This document shows, in pieces, positions 1-7,508 of a stretch of DNA of 64,000 bases. The DNA comes from Pseudoselenomonas ruminantium (lineage in GTDB: Bacteria > Bacillota > Negativicutes > Selenomonadales > Selenomonadaceae): assembly GCF_900104055.1 (NCBI RefSeq), contig NZ_FNJQ01000010.1, positions 1 through 64,000 on the forward strand, read 5' to 3'. Positions within the stretch are counted from its first letter, which is position 1, and each line of letters starts with the position of its first letter. The notes under the pieces were generated by a model that did no database searches, was not told the origin of the DNA, and saw only the letters and a list, made by a program, of their open reading frames with translations. The position numbers and the translations under genes are program-made.

Positions 1-1
1 T

Positions 2-319
2 ATAGCCATAGAACACCTGCAAATTAAGAACATGATGAGAAACCACAAGTTAGCTCGTGCTATATCAGACGTAAGCTGGTCTGAGTTCTTCCGTCAGCTT
101 GAATACAAGGCAGAATTGCATGGCTCTGAAATCTTGAAGGTAGATACATTCTACCCGTCAAGCCAGACCTGTTCAAAATGCGGATACCAGAACAAGGAAA
201 CTAAGAATCTTGGTATCAGGGATTGGACTTGCCCTGCATGTGGTTCACATCATGACCGAGATGCCAATGCAGCAATAAATATACTGCGAAAGGCAATAGA
301 ACAAAAACAGGTTGCTTAA
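2..319 (+). CDS. tnpB: TnpB (IS200/IS605-family RNA-guided nuclease), C-terminal part
   Basis: The reading frame is already open at the left edge, so only the last ~105 codons are present; the real start lies outside the window. The visible part carries the RuvC-II glutamate region (IEHL near the edge), a four-cysteine zinc finger (CSKCGY followed by CPACGS) and the RuvC-III end HDRDANAAINI, the classic TnpB/OrfB tail. TnpB is an omega-RNA-guided DNA nuclease that keeps IS200/IS605 elements in place after TnpA excision. The stop is followed at once by a structured right end. Whether TnpA is present to the left cannot be seen. The catalytic residues visible here are intact, so nothing shows that the protein is dead. 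Confidence 0.93.
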   Translation: MAIEHLQIKNMMRNHKLARAISDVSWSEFFRQLEYKAELHGSEILKVDTFYPSSQTCSKCGYQNKETKNLGIRDWTCPACGSHHDRDANAAINILRKAIEQKQVA

Positions 320-448
320 CATAAATTAGTACCGTGGGACACACGGGAATTTAAGCTTGGGGAGAACGTGTAAGTCAGTCTGGCTACGGTCAAACCGCAG
401 TGTTCAGCGAACCAAGAATCCCCTGCGTTTACGCATGGGGAGTGTCAA
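320..448 (+). ncRNA. IS200/IS605 right end with predicted omega-RNA scaffold
   Basis: Directly after tnpB are several small hairpins: CCGTG/CACGG at 332-346, CGGT/ACCG around 386-396, and a terminal CCCCTGCG-TTTA-CGCATGGGG stem at 420-440 with one bulged A. The block ends AGTGTCAA at 441-448, matching the TCAA-type right end of this family. In characterised elements the omega-RNA starts inside the 3' part of tnpB and runs across the right end, so that the first host bases beyond it act as guide. By that logic the guide would begin at about 449. The boundary at 448 is inferred from the motif; the left end is not in the window. Confidence 0.72.
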
Positions 449-488
449 GACTTCGTGGGGGCTATGGTGGGCAGAAAAAATAAAATGA

Positions 489-517
489 CCGGCAGTTCTT
501 ATGAACTGCCGGTTTTT
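489..517 (+). terminator. Intrinsic terminator downstream of the IS element
   Basis: Perfect 10-bp stem CCGGCAGTTC / GAACTGCCGG with a TTAT loop followed by five Ts. It faces rightward and would stop transcripts leaving tnpB, or an older host gene interrupted by the element. Confidence 0.9.
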
Positions 518-532
518 CCATGCAGAAAACAC

Positions 533-566
533 AAAAAAGCCACGGAGTGGGATTGACTCCGTGGCC
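533..566 (-). terminator. Orphan leftward intrinsic terminator
   Basis: GCCACGGAGT / ACTCCGTGGC, a perfect 10-bp stem. Read on the - strand it is followed by six Ts (the A run at 533-538), so it ends leftward transcripts. No complete - strand gene lies upstream of it, which suggests a deleted or eroded gene. Confidence 0.8.
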
Positions 567-783
567 TTCTAGGGAAGGGATGATAAAAAATTTGAGAAAT
601 GGGAAGCAAGAAGGGTGGGATTATTCCTTCTTGTTTAGGGAATCAATAGGATCAACCGCTTGGGGGATTGTCCAAGCATTTCCTATCGACAAACATATAA
701 TAGCAAAGTTTTATGAAAAAAATATGTAACTGTGGTTACAAAAGGATTAAAATTTGATTTTTTTTCGGGGAAAATAATTTTCT

Positions 784-811
784 TTAACAACTATTTCCTC
801 TGTGTTACAAT
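784..811 (+). promoter_or_regulatory. Sigma-A type promoter of the M48 peptidase gene
   Basis: TTAACA at 784-789 and TACAAT at 806-811 with a 16-nt spacer, 25 nt ahead of the start codon. Fits the sigma-A/sigma-70 consensus at ten of twelve positions. Confidence 0.6.
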
Positions 812-836
812 AGATGAGAGAAGCGAGGTGTTGACT

Positions 837-2639
837 ATGAAAAACTGTAAGATAAAACATTTTCTGCTGGCAGGGCTTTTGGCTGGAGGGGCTGTACTGG
901 CACCGATGAAACCGGTGCAGGCTGTGGATGCCTGGTCGGCGGCGGCGCAGGCCTTGGGCGTGTTTGCGGCTTACAAGTCCAGCTTGAGCGGGCTGCTCGC
1001 TTTGGGCAATAACGTCAATGCACAGGTGCAGAGCCGCCTGCAGGATGTACGAAAAAACGGATTGGATCCCAATGCCAATGATGTGGCCGTGGTGGACAGC
1101 GTGATGAATCAGCTGGTATCGCAGGGGGATTATGTGCTGCGCACGAATTCCCTGCCTTTTGTCTGGGCGGTGACGGACAGCAAGGATTTCAATGCGGCCT
1201 GCTATCCGACGAATTACATCAGTATCAATCGGGCATTGGTGCGGGGGCTCAATCTTGATCCGGATGAACTGGCGGCAGTGTTTGCCCATGAGATGACGCA
1301 TGGGTTGGAACAGCACAGTGCCAAGAACTACGCCAAGGCCGTGGCACAGGCTATGGGCATGAGCATGATCAATATGGATACGAATTCCATGGACTGGGGC
1401 AAGCTCAATGGCCTGGTGAATTATTCCATTGCCAAGAATGTTACCTTGCCCACGGAGCTTGACGCGGATGCGGGCGGTTTTTATCTGATGACCAGTGCGG
1501 GCTTCAATCCTGGAGGCGGGGCGGCAGCTATGGCACGCATGGGCTATTATCTGACCTATGAGACGCAGAATTTCCTGGAGTATCAGGACCCCAATCCCAA
1601 GAAGCAGGAACGGGAGTCATACAGTGATCATCCGGAAACCCGTCAGCGGGAGGATAAGCTCTCCCAGATGATGACGGATTACAGTTGCGGTCATGTGAGG
1701 GTGGCGAACCGTAAGGATGTTCTTATTGATGGGGAAAAGCTGCTGGAAGTGGAATGGACCGGTGACGATTACGATAACACGGCGGAGAATGCCTATTATG
1801 TGGCTGGGGGACTAGCCAAGGCTTTCCATGATTACGATAATATCAATGGCTGGAATTTCCGCCGGGATGCTCATGGCAGGCTGACCTGTCTGGCCGATGT
1901 GCGCGTCAATCAGAGATTGCAGGAATTTTTGGAGCTGCGGAGTGCAGGGGAAAAGCTGCAGGAGCTGGTGCAGAAGGCCTATGCCGCTGAGCAGGGCACA
2001 GGGGCGAGAAAGAACATGCGGGCTGCAGAGTTGAAGCGGGCACAGGCGCGTTATGAACTGCGGGAAAATATTTTGAACGCCGATGCTAAGACGGTTAAAA
2101 AAATGCGGGAAAATGCCGATACCTATAATGACTATGGTCTGGGCGATAAGGCCAACTTCCAGATGCAGCGGGTATTTGCCAGCAGGAAAATCGATGATCT
2201 GGCAGAAAGTCAGGCCATCAGTGCGCGGGCCAAAGCTGTGAGTGGCGATTTTGCCGGAGCCCTGCAGGAAGCGGATCAGGCGGTAGCCACGAATGGCAAG
2301 AATATCTATACCTATCTGAATCGTGCGGATATCTACCATATGCAGGGGGACACGGACAAAGCACTGTCCGATCTGCAGCGGGCTAAGGAAGTAGATAAGA
2401 AGAATATCATTTCCTACCTGCTGGCCGGACAGATCTATGATGAATTGGGCAATGCGGAGAAGGCCAAAGAGAATTTTGCGGAAATGTATCGGCTGAAGCC
2501 GGAGTCCTGGAAGCGCATCCCCGTGGACTATCTCAAAGATATTGCGCCCAAGGAATACAATAATTTAATGAAGGAAAAAGCCGAGGCAAAGGCGAAATTT
2601 GCAAAGGAGTGGAAAAAGCAGAAAAAAGAAAAAAGTTAA
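837..2639 (+). CDS. M48 family metallopeptidase with C-terminal TPR repeats, secreted
   Basis: A 600-residue protein. The start at 837 gives a clean signal peptide (MKNCKIKHFLLAGLL..., cleavage near PVQA) and sits behind GCGAGGTG. The zinc-protease motif HEMTH is at residues 151-155 and the third ligand lies in ELDAD at about 207-211, the arrangement of M48/Ste24-like periplasmic proteases such as BepA. Residues about 470-555 form TPR-like helical repeats (A..DQAVATNG, Y..RADIYHMQGD, YLLAGQIYDELGN). The C-terminus is very lysine-rich. BepA-type proteins handle quality control of outer-membrane proteins, which fits a diderm Negativicute; that role is inferred. It appears monocistronic, with its own promoter at 784-811. 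No frame damage is visible. Confidence 0.9.
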   Translation: MKNCKIKHFLLAGLLAGGAVLAPMKPVQAVDAWSAAAQALGVFAAYKSSLSGLLALGNNVNAQVQSRLQDVRKNGLDPNANDVAVVDSVMNQLVSQGDYVLRTNSLPFVWAVTDSKDFNAACYPTNYISINRALVRGLNLDPDELAAVFAHEMTHGLEQHSAKNYAKAVAQAMGMSMINMDTNSMDWGKLNGLVNYSIAKNVTLPTELDADAGGFYLMTSAGFNPGGGAAAMARMGYYLTYETQNFLEYQDPNPKKQERESYSDHPETRQREDKLSQMMTDYSCGHVRVANRKDVLIDGEKLLEVEWTGDDYDNTAENAYYVAGGLAKAFHDYDNINGWNFRRDAHGRLTCLADVRVNQRLQEFLELRSAGEKLQELVQKAYAAEQGTGARKNMRAAELKRAQARYELRENILNADAKTVKKMRENADTYNDYGLGDKANFQMQRVFASRKIDDLAESQAISARAKAVSGDFAGALQEADQAVATNGKNIYTYLNRADIYHMQGDTDKALSDLQRAKEVDKKNIISYLLAGQIYDELGNAEKAKENFAEMYRLKPESWKRIPVDYLKDIAPKEYNNLMKEKAEAKAKFAKEWKKQKKEKS

Positions 2640-2808
2640 AAATCAGGCATAAAATTGGGCAAAATCGTAAAAAGATGTAAACTTTTTTCCACTAAGCCCT
2701 TGCGGTAAGTGAATATGCTTGTTAAAATGTAAGGTACGAAATTTTGTGACCGGAAATGATGCGGGCGGCTTGAGCCCGCTATGTAAGGCATATATAGGAG
2801 GACAAAAG

Positions 2809-4728
2809 ATGATTAGAGAGCATCGCAGCCGTGCGAAACTCGAAGCTTATTACGAAAAATTTGCCCAGGAAGGTATACTGGATCCGAACGTTCATCCTTG
2901 GGTGGCAGAGTCCTGGCAGGCCAGTGAGAAATTCGGCGTGGGCAAGGAAAAGATGGCGATCAAGCACCTGATTTCCAAGGAAGAATTCCATGCTTTGCAG
3001 GAAAAGCATGCGGATGCAATCGAATATCTGAGTGACCTGTCTGATGGCATCAAGGAGTTTTTCCAGGAGTACAACCTGAGCCTCCTATTGATCGATGCAG
3101 ACTGCACAGTGCTCAAGAGTTATTCCCTGCCGTTCTATCAGATGACGCCGGGCGAAATCGAAGGTGCCAATGTGGGCATCGATCAGGTGGGCACTTCCTC
3201 CATCAGCGTGGCTTTGGAGCACAAGGCACCGTTCTGGATGTTCGGCCCGGAGATGTGGGTGAAGGAATGTCAGCTGGGCGACGCCTGCTCGGCACCGGTA
3301 ATCGTAGCTGGTGAGCTGACCTACATCATCACGCTGGTGTCCATGGAACAGGTGGCCATGCCGCAGGATGCCGTCATCTCGCTGCTCTTCACCATGCGCA
3401 AGGCATTGGAGCGTCACCTGAGTGAAGCCATCCGCATCAAAGCCGATGAGGCAATTCTCGATGCTACGCCGTTTGCGGTCTATCATGTGCTGCCCGGCGG
3501 TGAAGTGGCCTATGCCAACCGCCTCGGTCATACCCGTCTGGAAGGCATCGGAGCCAAGCGCGAAGCGGGCACGCGCCGCAGCGCTTCCAACCTCAACGAT
3601 GTGATCATGAACTATCAGCATACGCCAATCTACAAAGGCTTCCGGGGAATCCCTTCCTATAATAAGGAGGTAACCTGGATCACGCCGGCCAAGACCTATG
3701 AGGATATCACGACGGTGGTGCCACTGGAGCGTGACGAAGATCAGGCTGTGCAGAGTGTGGTCGTTGTGTCCATGCCGATTGAGGATCTGCGCACTCTGGT
3801 TGCCCATGCCGCTGGCTATACGGCCAAATACAGCTTGGGCTCCATGGTGGGCGAGGGCACGACCTTTGCCAGCGTGCGGCATAAGGAAGAGCGCACGGCC
3901 AAGAACAAGCATCATGTACTGATTCAGGGCGAAGCCGGTACGGGCAAGCAGCGTATGGCCCATGGCATCCATCAGGCCAGCGGCCGGGCAGCCGGTCCGC
4001 TGATCACCCTGCGCTGCGGCGATACGACGCCGGAACTTCTCGAGCAGGAACTCTTCGGTGTCGTGCTCAATTCCGAGGTCAGCCATCAGGGCCGTCTGGA
4101 ACTGGCTTCCGGCGGTACGCTGTTCCTCGATGAGATTGAAAAGATGCCGAAGAATATCGCCAAGACACTGGCCGAAGCCCTGAAGACAGGCAAGGCCTGC
4201 CGTGTCGGCGAGCAGGTGGAGCGCAGCATTGATGTGCGCATCATTGCTGCCTGTGACAGCGATCTGAAACGCCTGACAGAGCGCGATCTTTTTGACCGCG
4301 ATCTCTATGAGGCACTGTCCAAGAGCGTGATCCGTGTGCCGGCTCTACGCAGCCGCAGGGAGGATATCCCGAAACTGGCAGCCCATATCATCAGTGAACT
4401 GGCAGAGCAGCATCAGATGCAGATTAAAAAGATCCTGCCGGAAACGGAAGAGGTGCTGAAGAATTACGACTGGCCGGGCAATATCAAGCAGTTGCAGAGC
4501 GTGCTGGAGTATGCCTTCTTCAACACGACGGAAGATGTGATCAACCCCAATGACATCAGCCTGATGGGCGATGTGAAGCCGGATAACAAATGGAAGGAAG
4601 ACCGGGAAGTGTTCGTGAAGGCCTGGCAGGCAGCGGGGGGCAATGTCAGCCGGCTGGCCAACCTCTTGAATGTCAGCCGCGTAACCCTCTATCGTTATCT
4701 GAAGAAGTATGGATTGGATAAGAAGTAA
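2809..4728 (+). CDS. Sigma-54-activator-type regulator (DhaR/AcoR-like) lacking the GAFTGA loop
   Basis: A 639-residue regulator; the ATG at 2809 follows a strong AGGAGG. Residues 1-240 look like a GAF-type sensory region of the AcoR/DhaR class, 240-350 a PAS-like segment, and 360-590 an AAA+ domain with Walker A GEAGTGKQ (374-381) and Walker B GGTLFLDEIE (435-444). The C-terminus has a Fis-type helix-turn-helix (NVSRLANLLNVSRVTLYRYLKK). Between ELFG (414) and the Walker B the expected GAFTGA loop, which contacts sigma-54, is replaced by VVLNSEVS. Family members without it, such as TyrR, act on sigma-70 promoters. A GC-rich hairpin (GCGGGC/GCCCGC, 2761-2779) precedes the SD and may be a control element. 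The signal it senses is unknown. trmB follows with its own SD. Confidence 0.85.
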   Translation: MIREHRSRAKLEAYYEKFAQEGILDPNVHPWVAESWQASEKFGVGKEKMAIKHLISKEEFHALQEKHADAIEYLSDLSDGIKEFFQEYNLSLLLIDADCTVLKSYSLPFYQMTPGEIEGANVGIDQVGTSSISVALEHKAPFWMFGPEMWVKECQLGDACSAPVIVAGELTYIITLVSMEQVAMPQDAVISLLFTMRKALERHLSEAIRIKADEAILDATPFAVYHVLPGGEVAYANRLGHTRLEGIGAKREAGTRRSASNLNDVIMNYQHTPIYKGFRGIPSYNKEVTWITPAKTYEDITTVVPLERDEDQAVQSVVVVSMPIEDLRTLVAHAAGYTAKYSLGSMVGEGTTFASVRHKEERTAKNKHHVLIQGEAGTGKQRMAHGIHQASGRAAGPLITLRCGDTTPELLEQELFGVVLNSEVSHQGRLELASGGTLFLDEIEKMPKNIAKTLAEALKTGKACRVGEQVERSIDVRIIAACDSDLKRLTERDLFDRDLYEALSKSVIRVPALRSRREDIPKLAAHIISELAEQHQMQIKKILPETEEVLKNYDWPGNIKQLQSVLEYAFFNTTEDVINPNDISLMGDVKPDNKWKEDREVFVKAWQAAGGNVSRLANLLNVSRVTLYRYLKKYGLDKK

Positions 4729-4756
4729 GGAAACAGGAAAGTAAGGAGAAAAGCAA

Positions 4757-5407
4757 GTGCGTTTACGGAGAAAACCCTGGGTGGATGAAGCCATCCATGA
4801 ATTTGATGACTTTGTGGTGAGCAAGGAGCAGGAAATCGGTGAGGAAAGAAAGGGCCATTGGAGTGAGATCTTTGGCCGCAAGGCTCCGCTGCATGTGGAG
4901 CTGGGCACGGGCAAGGGCGATTTCATCACCCAGCTGGCAGAGCGCAATCCCGATATCAACTATATCGGCATCGAGGCGCAGCAGGATGTGCTTTATTCTG
5001 CTGCCAAGAAGGTCGCGGAAAAGGAACTTAAGAATGTGCGCCTGCTGGTCTTTGATATCAACAATATTGAAAATATCTTTGGTGAGGGTGAAGTTGACCG
5101 CTTCTACGTGAACTTCTGCGATCCCTGGCCGAAGAAGCGTCATGCGAAACGCCGGCTGACGCATGTGGGCTTTTTGGAAAAGTATCGCCGTCTGCTCAAG
5201 AAACCCGGTGAACTGCATTTCAAAACGGATAATCGTCCGCTCTTTGATTTTTCTCTGGAGCAGTTCGAGGAAGCCGGTCTCAAGGTGCAGGATGTGTCCT
5301 TTGACCTTCATGCGGAAAACCGCCCGGACAATATCATGACGGAGTATGAACGGAAGTTCAGTGGCTTCGGCGAAAAAATCAACCGCTGCGAGGTAATCTT
5401 CGCATAA
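4757..5407 (+). CDS. trmB: tRNA (guanine-N7)-methyltransferase
   Basis: 216 residues, the normal length. It methylates G46 in the tRNA variable loop using SAM. Visible motifs are the SAM-binding VELGTGKGDF near residue 50, the IGIEAQ strand end, and the TrmB signature VNFCDPWPKKRH. The GTG start at 4757 follows AAGGAG with a 9-nt spacer. It lies 28 nt after the regulator gene and may share its transcript. A GTG-started FtsW-family gene follows after 24 nt. Confidence 0.95.
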   Translation: MRLRRKPWVDEAIHEFDDFVVSKEQEIGEERKGHWSEIFGRKAPLHVELGTGKGDFITQLAERNPDINYIGIEAQQDVLYSAAKKVAEKELKNVRLLVFDINNIENIFGEGEVDRFYVNFCDPWPKKRHAKRRLTHVGFLEKYRRLLKKPGELHFKTDNRPLFDFSLEQFEEAGLKVQDVSFDLHAENRPDNIMTEYERKFSGFGEKINRCEVIFA

Positions 5408-5431
5408 GCACCAATACAAGGAGGCTTTTTC

Positions 5432-6607
5432 GTGCGGATTCGGAAGAAGTTATGGAATAACGATGCCGAGCCCATTCTCGTCATCATGGTGGTGCTGATG
5501 GTTCTCGGCACCATCAATGTCTTCAGTTCCAGCTTTGTACTAGGCACCACGGATTACAATGATCCTTATCATTTCCTGACGCGCCATCTGATGGTTATGG
5601 TGGGCGGCGTCATATTGTTCTTTGCCTTTCGGAAAATCAACTACCGGCGCTGGCAATCCCTGCGCGGCCTGATGTTCTGGGTGATCCTGGGCACATTCCT
5701 GGCGCTGGTGGGGGTGCTGATTCCTTCTATCGGTACGGAAGTGAATGGTGCCCGGCGCTGGCTCTTTGGTGTCCAGCCGGCGGAATTGGCCAAGCTGATA
5801 TCGCTGATGCTGGCCTCATCCACGCTGGTGGCGCGGATAAAGAGAGGTAAGGCGGATTCCTTGTGGAACGTCATAAATCCCCAGTATGGTCTTATCCTGT
5901 TGATGGCTATTCTCATCGAGTTGGAGCCGGATATGGGGACGGCGGCTATTGTTCTGGGCGTTCCCCTGATCATGGCCGTGGTGGCGGGAATGTCGCCTAA
6001 GTATGTGCTTGGCCTGTTGGGCGCAGTCGTTATGATCGTGGTGGCGGCGGTCAATATCCAGCCCTATCGCATGGCCCGTCTGAAAGTCTGGTTTGATCCC
6101 TGGGCTGATGCGCAGGGCATGGGGTATCAGACGGTGCAGTCTCTGTCCACCATTGGTTCCGGTGGTTTTTGGGGCATGGGGCTGGGAGAAGGCGTCAGCA
6201 AATACGCCTATCTGCCCGAAGCCCACACGGACTTTGCTTTCGCGATTTTCAGCCAGGAACATGGCTATATGGGAAACCTGCTGGTGTTCCTGCTGCTGAC
6301 CATGCTGGTGCTGTTCTGCGTGCGCATTGCCAACCGGGCGCCGGATGAATACGGCCAGATACTGGCGATGGGCATTATGGTGCTGATTGCTGGCCAGGCC
6401 GTGGCCAATATTATGATGGTAGGCGGCATCCTGCCCGTAGTCGGCGTGCCGCTGCCCTTTATCAGTTACGGCGGTTCGTCGCTGATGGTCACGATGATGG
6501 CCATGGGGATGCTCATGAATATCTGTGACCATGGGAAAGATCGGAAGAAAGATACACCTGAGGAAAAAACGCAGGCGGCAAAGCCGAAATTGCGTTTAGT
6601 GAAATAA
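5432..6607 (+). CDS. ftsW: FtsW/RodA/SpoVE-family peptidoglycan polymerase
   Basis: 391 residues with about ten membrane segments. SEDS-family glycosyltransferase that polymerises lipid II together with a class B PBP. Landmarks are DPWADAQGMGYQTVQSL, GSGGFWGMGLGEG, the YLPEAHTDFAFAIF loop, and PLPFISYGGSS near the C-terminus. The wording of these motifs is closer to FtsW than RodA, but no division genes flank it, so the exact paralogue is uncertain. GTG start behind AAGGAGG. The short charged tail (KDRKKDTPEEK) is cytoplasmic. A strong bidirectional terminator follows. Confidence 0.9.
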   Translation: MRIRKKLWNNDAEPILVIMVVLMVLGTINVFSSSFVLGTTDYNDPYHFLTRHLMVMVGGVILFFAFRKINYRRWQSLRGLMFWVILGTFLALVGVLIPSIGTEVNGARRWLFGVQPAELAKLISLMLASSTLVARIKRGKADSLWNVINPQYGLILLMAILIELEPDMGTAAIVLGVPLIMAVVAGMSPKYVLGLLGAVVMIVVAAVNIQPYRMARLKVWFDPWADAQGMGYQTVQSLSTIGSGGFWGMGLGEGVSKYAYLPEAHTDFAFAIFSQEHGYMGNLLVFLLLTMLVLFCVRIANRAPDEYGQILAMGIMVLIAGQAVANIMMVGGILPVVGVPLPFISYGGSSLMVTMMAMGMLMNICDHGKDRKKDTPEEKTQAAKPKLRLVK

Positions 6608-6641
6608 AAAATCGCCAGAGCCTGGTGCTCTGGCGATTTTT
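6607..6641. terminator. Bidirectional terminator between ftsW and the - strand ygbA-like gene
   Basis: Arms AAAAATCGCCAGAGC and GCTCTGGCGATTTTT around a 5-nt loop give a near-perfect 15-bp stem with a T run on each strand, serving the two convergent genes. Confidence 0.92.
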
Positions 6642-6648
6642 GTCTTCA

Positions 6649-7110
6649 TTATTTCTTTTCTTTGCGTTCTTTGGCGCGTTTTTTGGCGGCTTCTTCCTTG
6701 GCCTTGACCTTATCGTCGATTTTCTTGGCCTGCTGATACTTGGCGTAATCGACGCCCATGCTGGCCAGCTTGTGTTTGATTGCCATCATGGGATGGGACA
6801 GGAACATGCGCTTCTGGGTGCCGTTCATGATGGTCATGAATTCCTGGGCCTGTTTGGCACCAAAGCACATAGCAGCGCGGTCACAGCGGTCACAGATGGG
6901 TTTCGTGATGCCGTAGGGGCAGCGGTTCATCTTGGTCATGACCGTCGCGAGCAGGGCTGTGCATTTTGGGCAGAGTTTGTCGCCTTTCGTATCGTGATGA
7001 CCATGGCAGTAGATGCCGAAGGTCTTTTTGATGTTTTCCTTTTCTTTGGGAATATTGTTTTTGATCTCTACCGGCTTACGCTTGGGCAGAAAACGCGAAA
7101 AAATGCTCAT
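6649..7110 (-). CDS. YgbA-type 'nitrous oxide-stimulated promoter' family protein
   Basis: 153 residues. Matches the YgbA_NO family: a cluster of Cys/His (C35, H36, H38, H39, C47, C50, C64, C73, C76, C82) in the order CHGHH, LCPKC, RCPYG, CDRC, MCF, then the HPMMAIKH segment. E. coli ygbA is induced by nitric oxide; its biochemical role is poorly defined. The cysteine cluster suggests a metal or Fe-S site (inference). The start follows AAAGGTGAT on the - strand. The C-terminal 30 residues are almost all K/E/A. An ACCATT/AATGGT palindrome lies 36 nt upstream and may be its operator. Confidence 0.85.
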   Translation of the reverse strand: MSIFSRFLPKRKPVEIKNNIPKEKENIKKTFGIYCHGHHDTKGDKLCPKCTALLATVMTKMNRCPYGITKPICDRCDRAAMCFGAKQAQEFMTIMNGTQKRMFLSHPMMAIKHKLASMGVDYAKYQQAKKIDDKVKAKEEAAKKRAKERKEKK

Positions 7111-7145
7111 TTCGTATCACCTTTCGATTAATGGATATATAATAC

Positions 7146-7164
7146 ACCATTCTATTTTAATGGT
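7146..7164. promoter_or_regulatory. Palindrome upstream of the ygbA-like gene
   Basis: ACCATT-N7-AATGGT in the divergent gap between the ygbA-like gene and the small membrane protein gene. The position suits an operator. It does not match NsrR or HcpR consensus sites that I know. Confidence 0.35.
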
Positions 7165-7201
7165 ATTTTAAGAGAAAAGCAAGGGCGCAGGCAATGAACT
7201 C

Positions 7202-7229
7202 TTGACCTGTAGCTGTTTTTTAGTATAAT
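7202..7229 (+). promoter_or_regulatory. Sigma-A promoter ahead of the small membrane protein / degS-like operon
   Basis: TTGACC (7202-7207), 16-nt spacer, TATAAT (7224-7229). Very close to consensus; expected start of transcription near 7236. Confidence 0.75.
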
Positions 7230-7264
7230 TTAAAGTGTAGGATTGTATAATAAGGAATTAGAGG

Positions 7265-7465
7265 GTGGAGACAATAGAATTCATTAAAGCTCATAGTAAG
7301 CTCATTACAAATATATTGGTTGTACTCTTGGTGGTGGCAGCAATTTTCACCAAACTGCAGGAGAATGGTATGGATGCGCTGTTCAAGCCGACGGACTTAT
7401 ATATCCTGGCTGGCGGCCTTTTAGGTCTGCTGGTGATCCGTTATTTCAGCAAGCGCAAAAAATAA
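7265..7465 (+). CDS. Small membrane protein of unknown function
   Basis: 66 residues with two hydrophobic segments (about 13-30 and 47-60) joined by a short polar loop, ending in basic KRKK, so both termini are probably cytoplasmic. GTG start with AAGGAA eight nt upstream. I recognise no family. It is the first gene after a strong promoter and 43 nt ahead of the DegS-like kinase gene, so the two are probably co-transcribed. Confidence 0.7.
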   Translation: METIEFIKAHSKLITNILVVLLVVAAIFTKLQENGMDALFKPTDLYILAGGLLGLLVIRYFSKRKK

Positions 7466-7508
7466 TTTCTCGTAGATCCCAAGGTACAGCGGCGTCAAGG
7501 AGGCCAAT

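Larger units (their letters stand above)
449..836. other. Gene-free stretch between IS end and M48 peptidase
   Basis: Holds two terminators (489-517 and 533-566), an AT-rich stretch and the promoter of the next gene. A + strand frame from 520 to 729 has no ribosome binding site and overlaps the terminator, so I do not call it. On the - strand, reading down from about 690 to a stop near 630, there is a short protein-like tail ending DPIDSLNKKE directly before the - strand terminator. It may be the remains of a gene lost to the left or to the IS insertion, but it has no start. Confidence 0.5.

Noticed and set aside
520-729. 69-codon + strand open frame between the terminators and the M48 gene
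   Set aside because: No ribosome binding site, starts inside terminator sequence, no recognisable protein features.
3085-4086. 333-codon open frame antisense to the sigma-54-type regulator
   Set aside because: Covered by a well-supported gene with clear domains; no start signal on the - strand.
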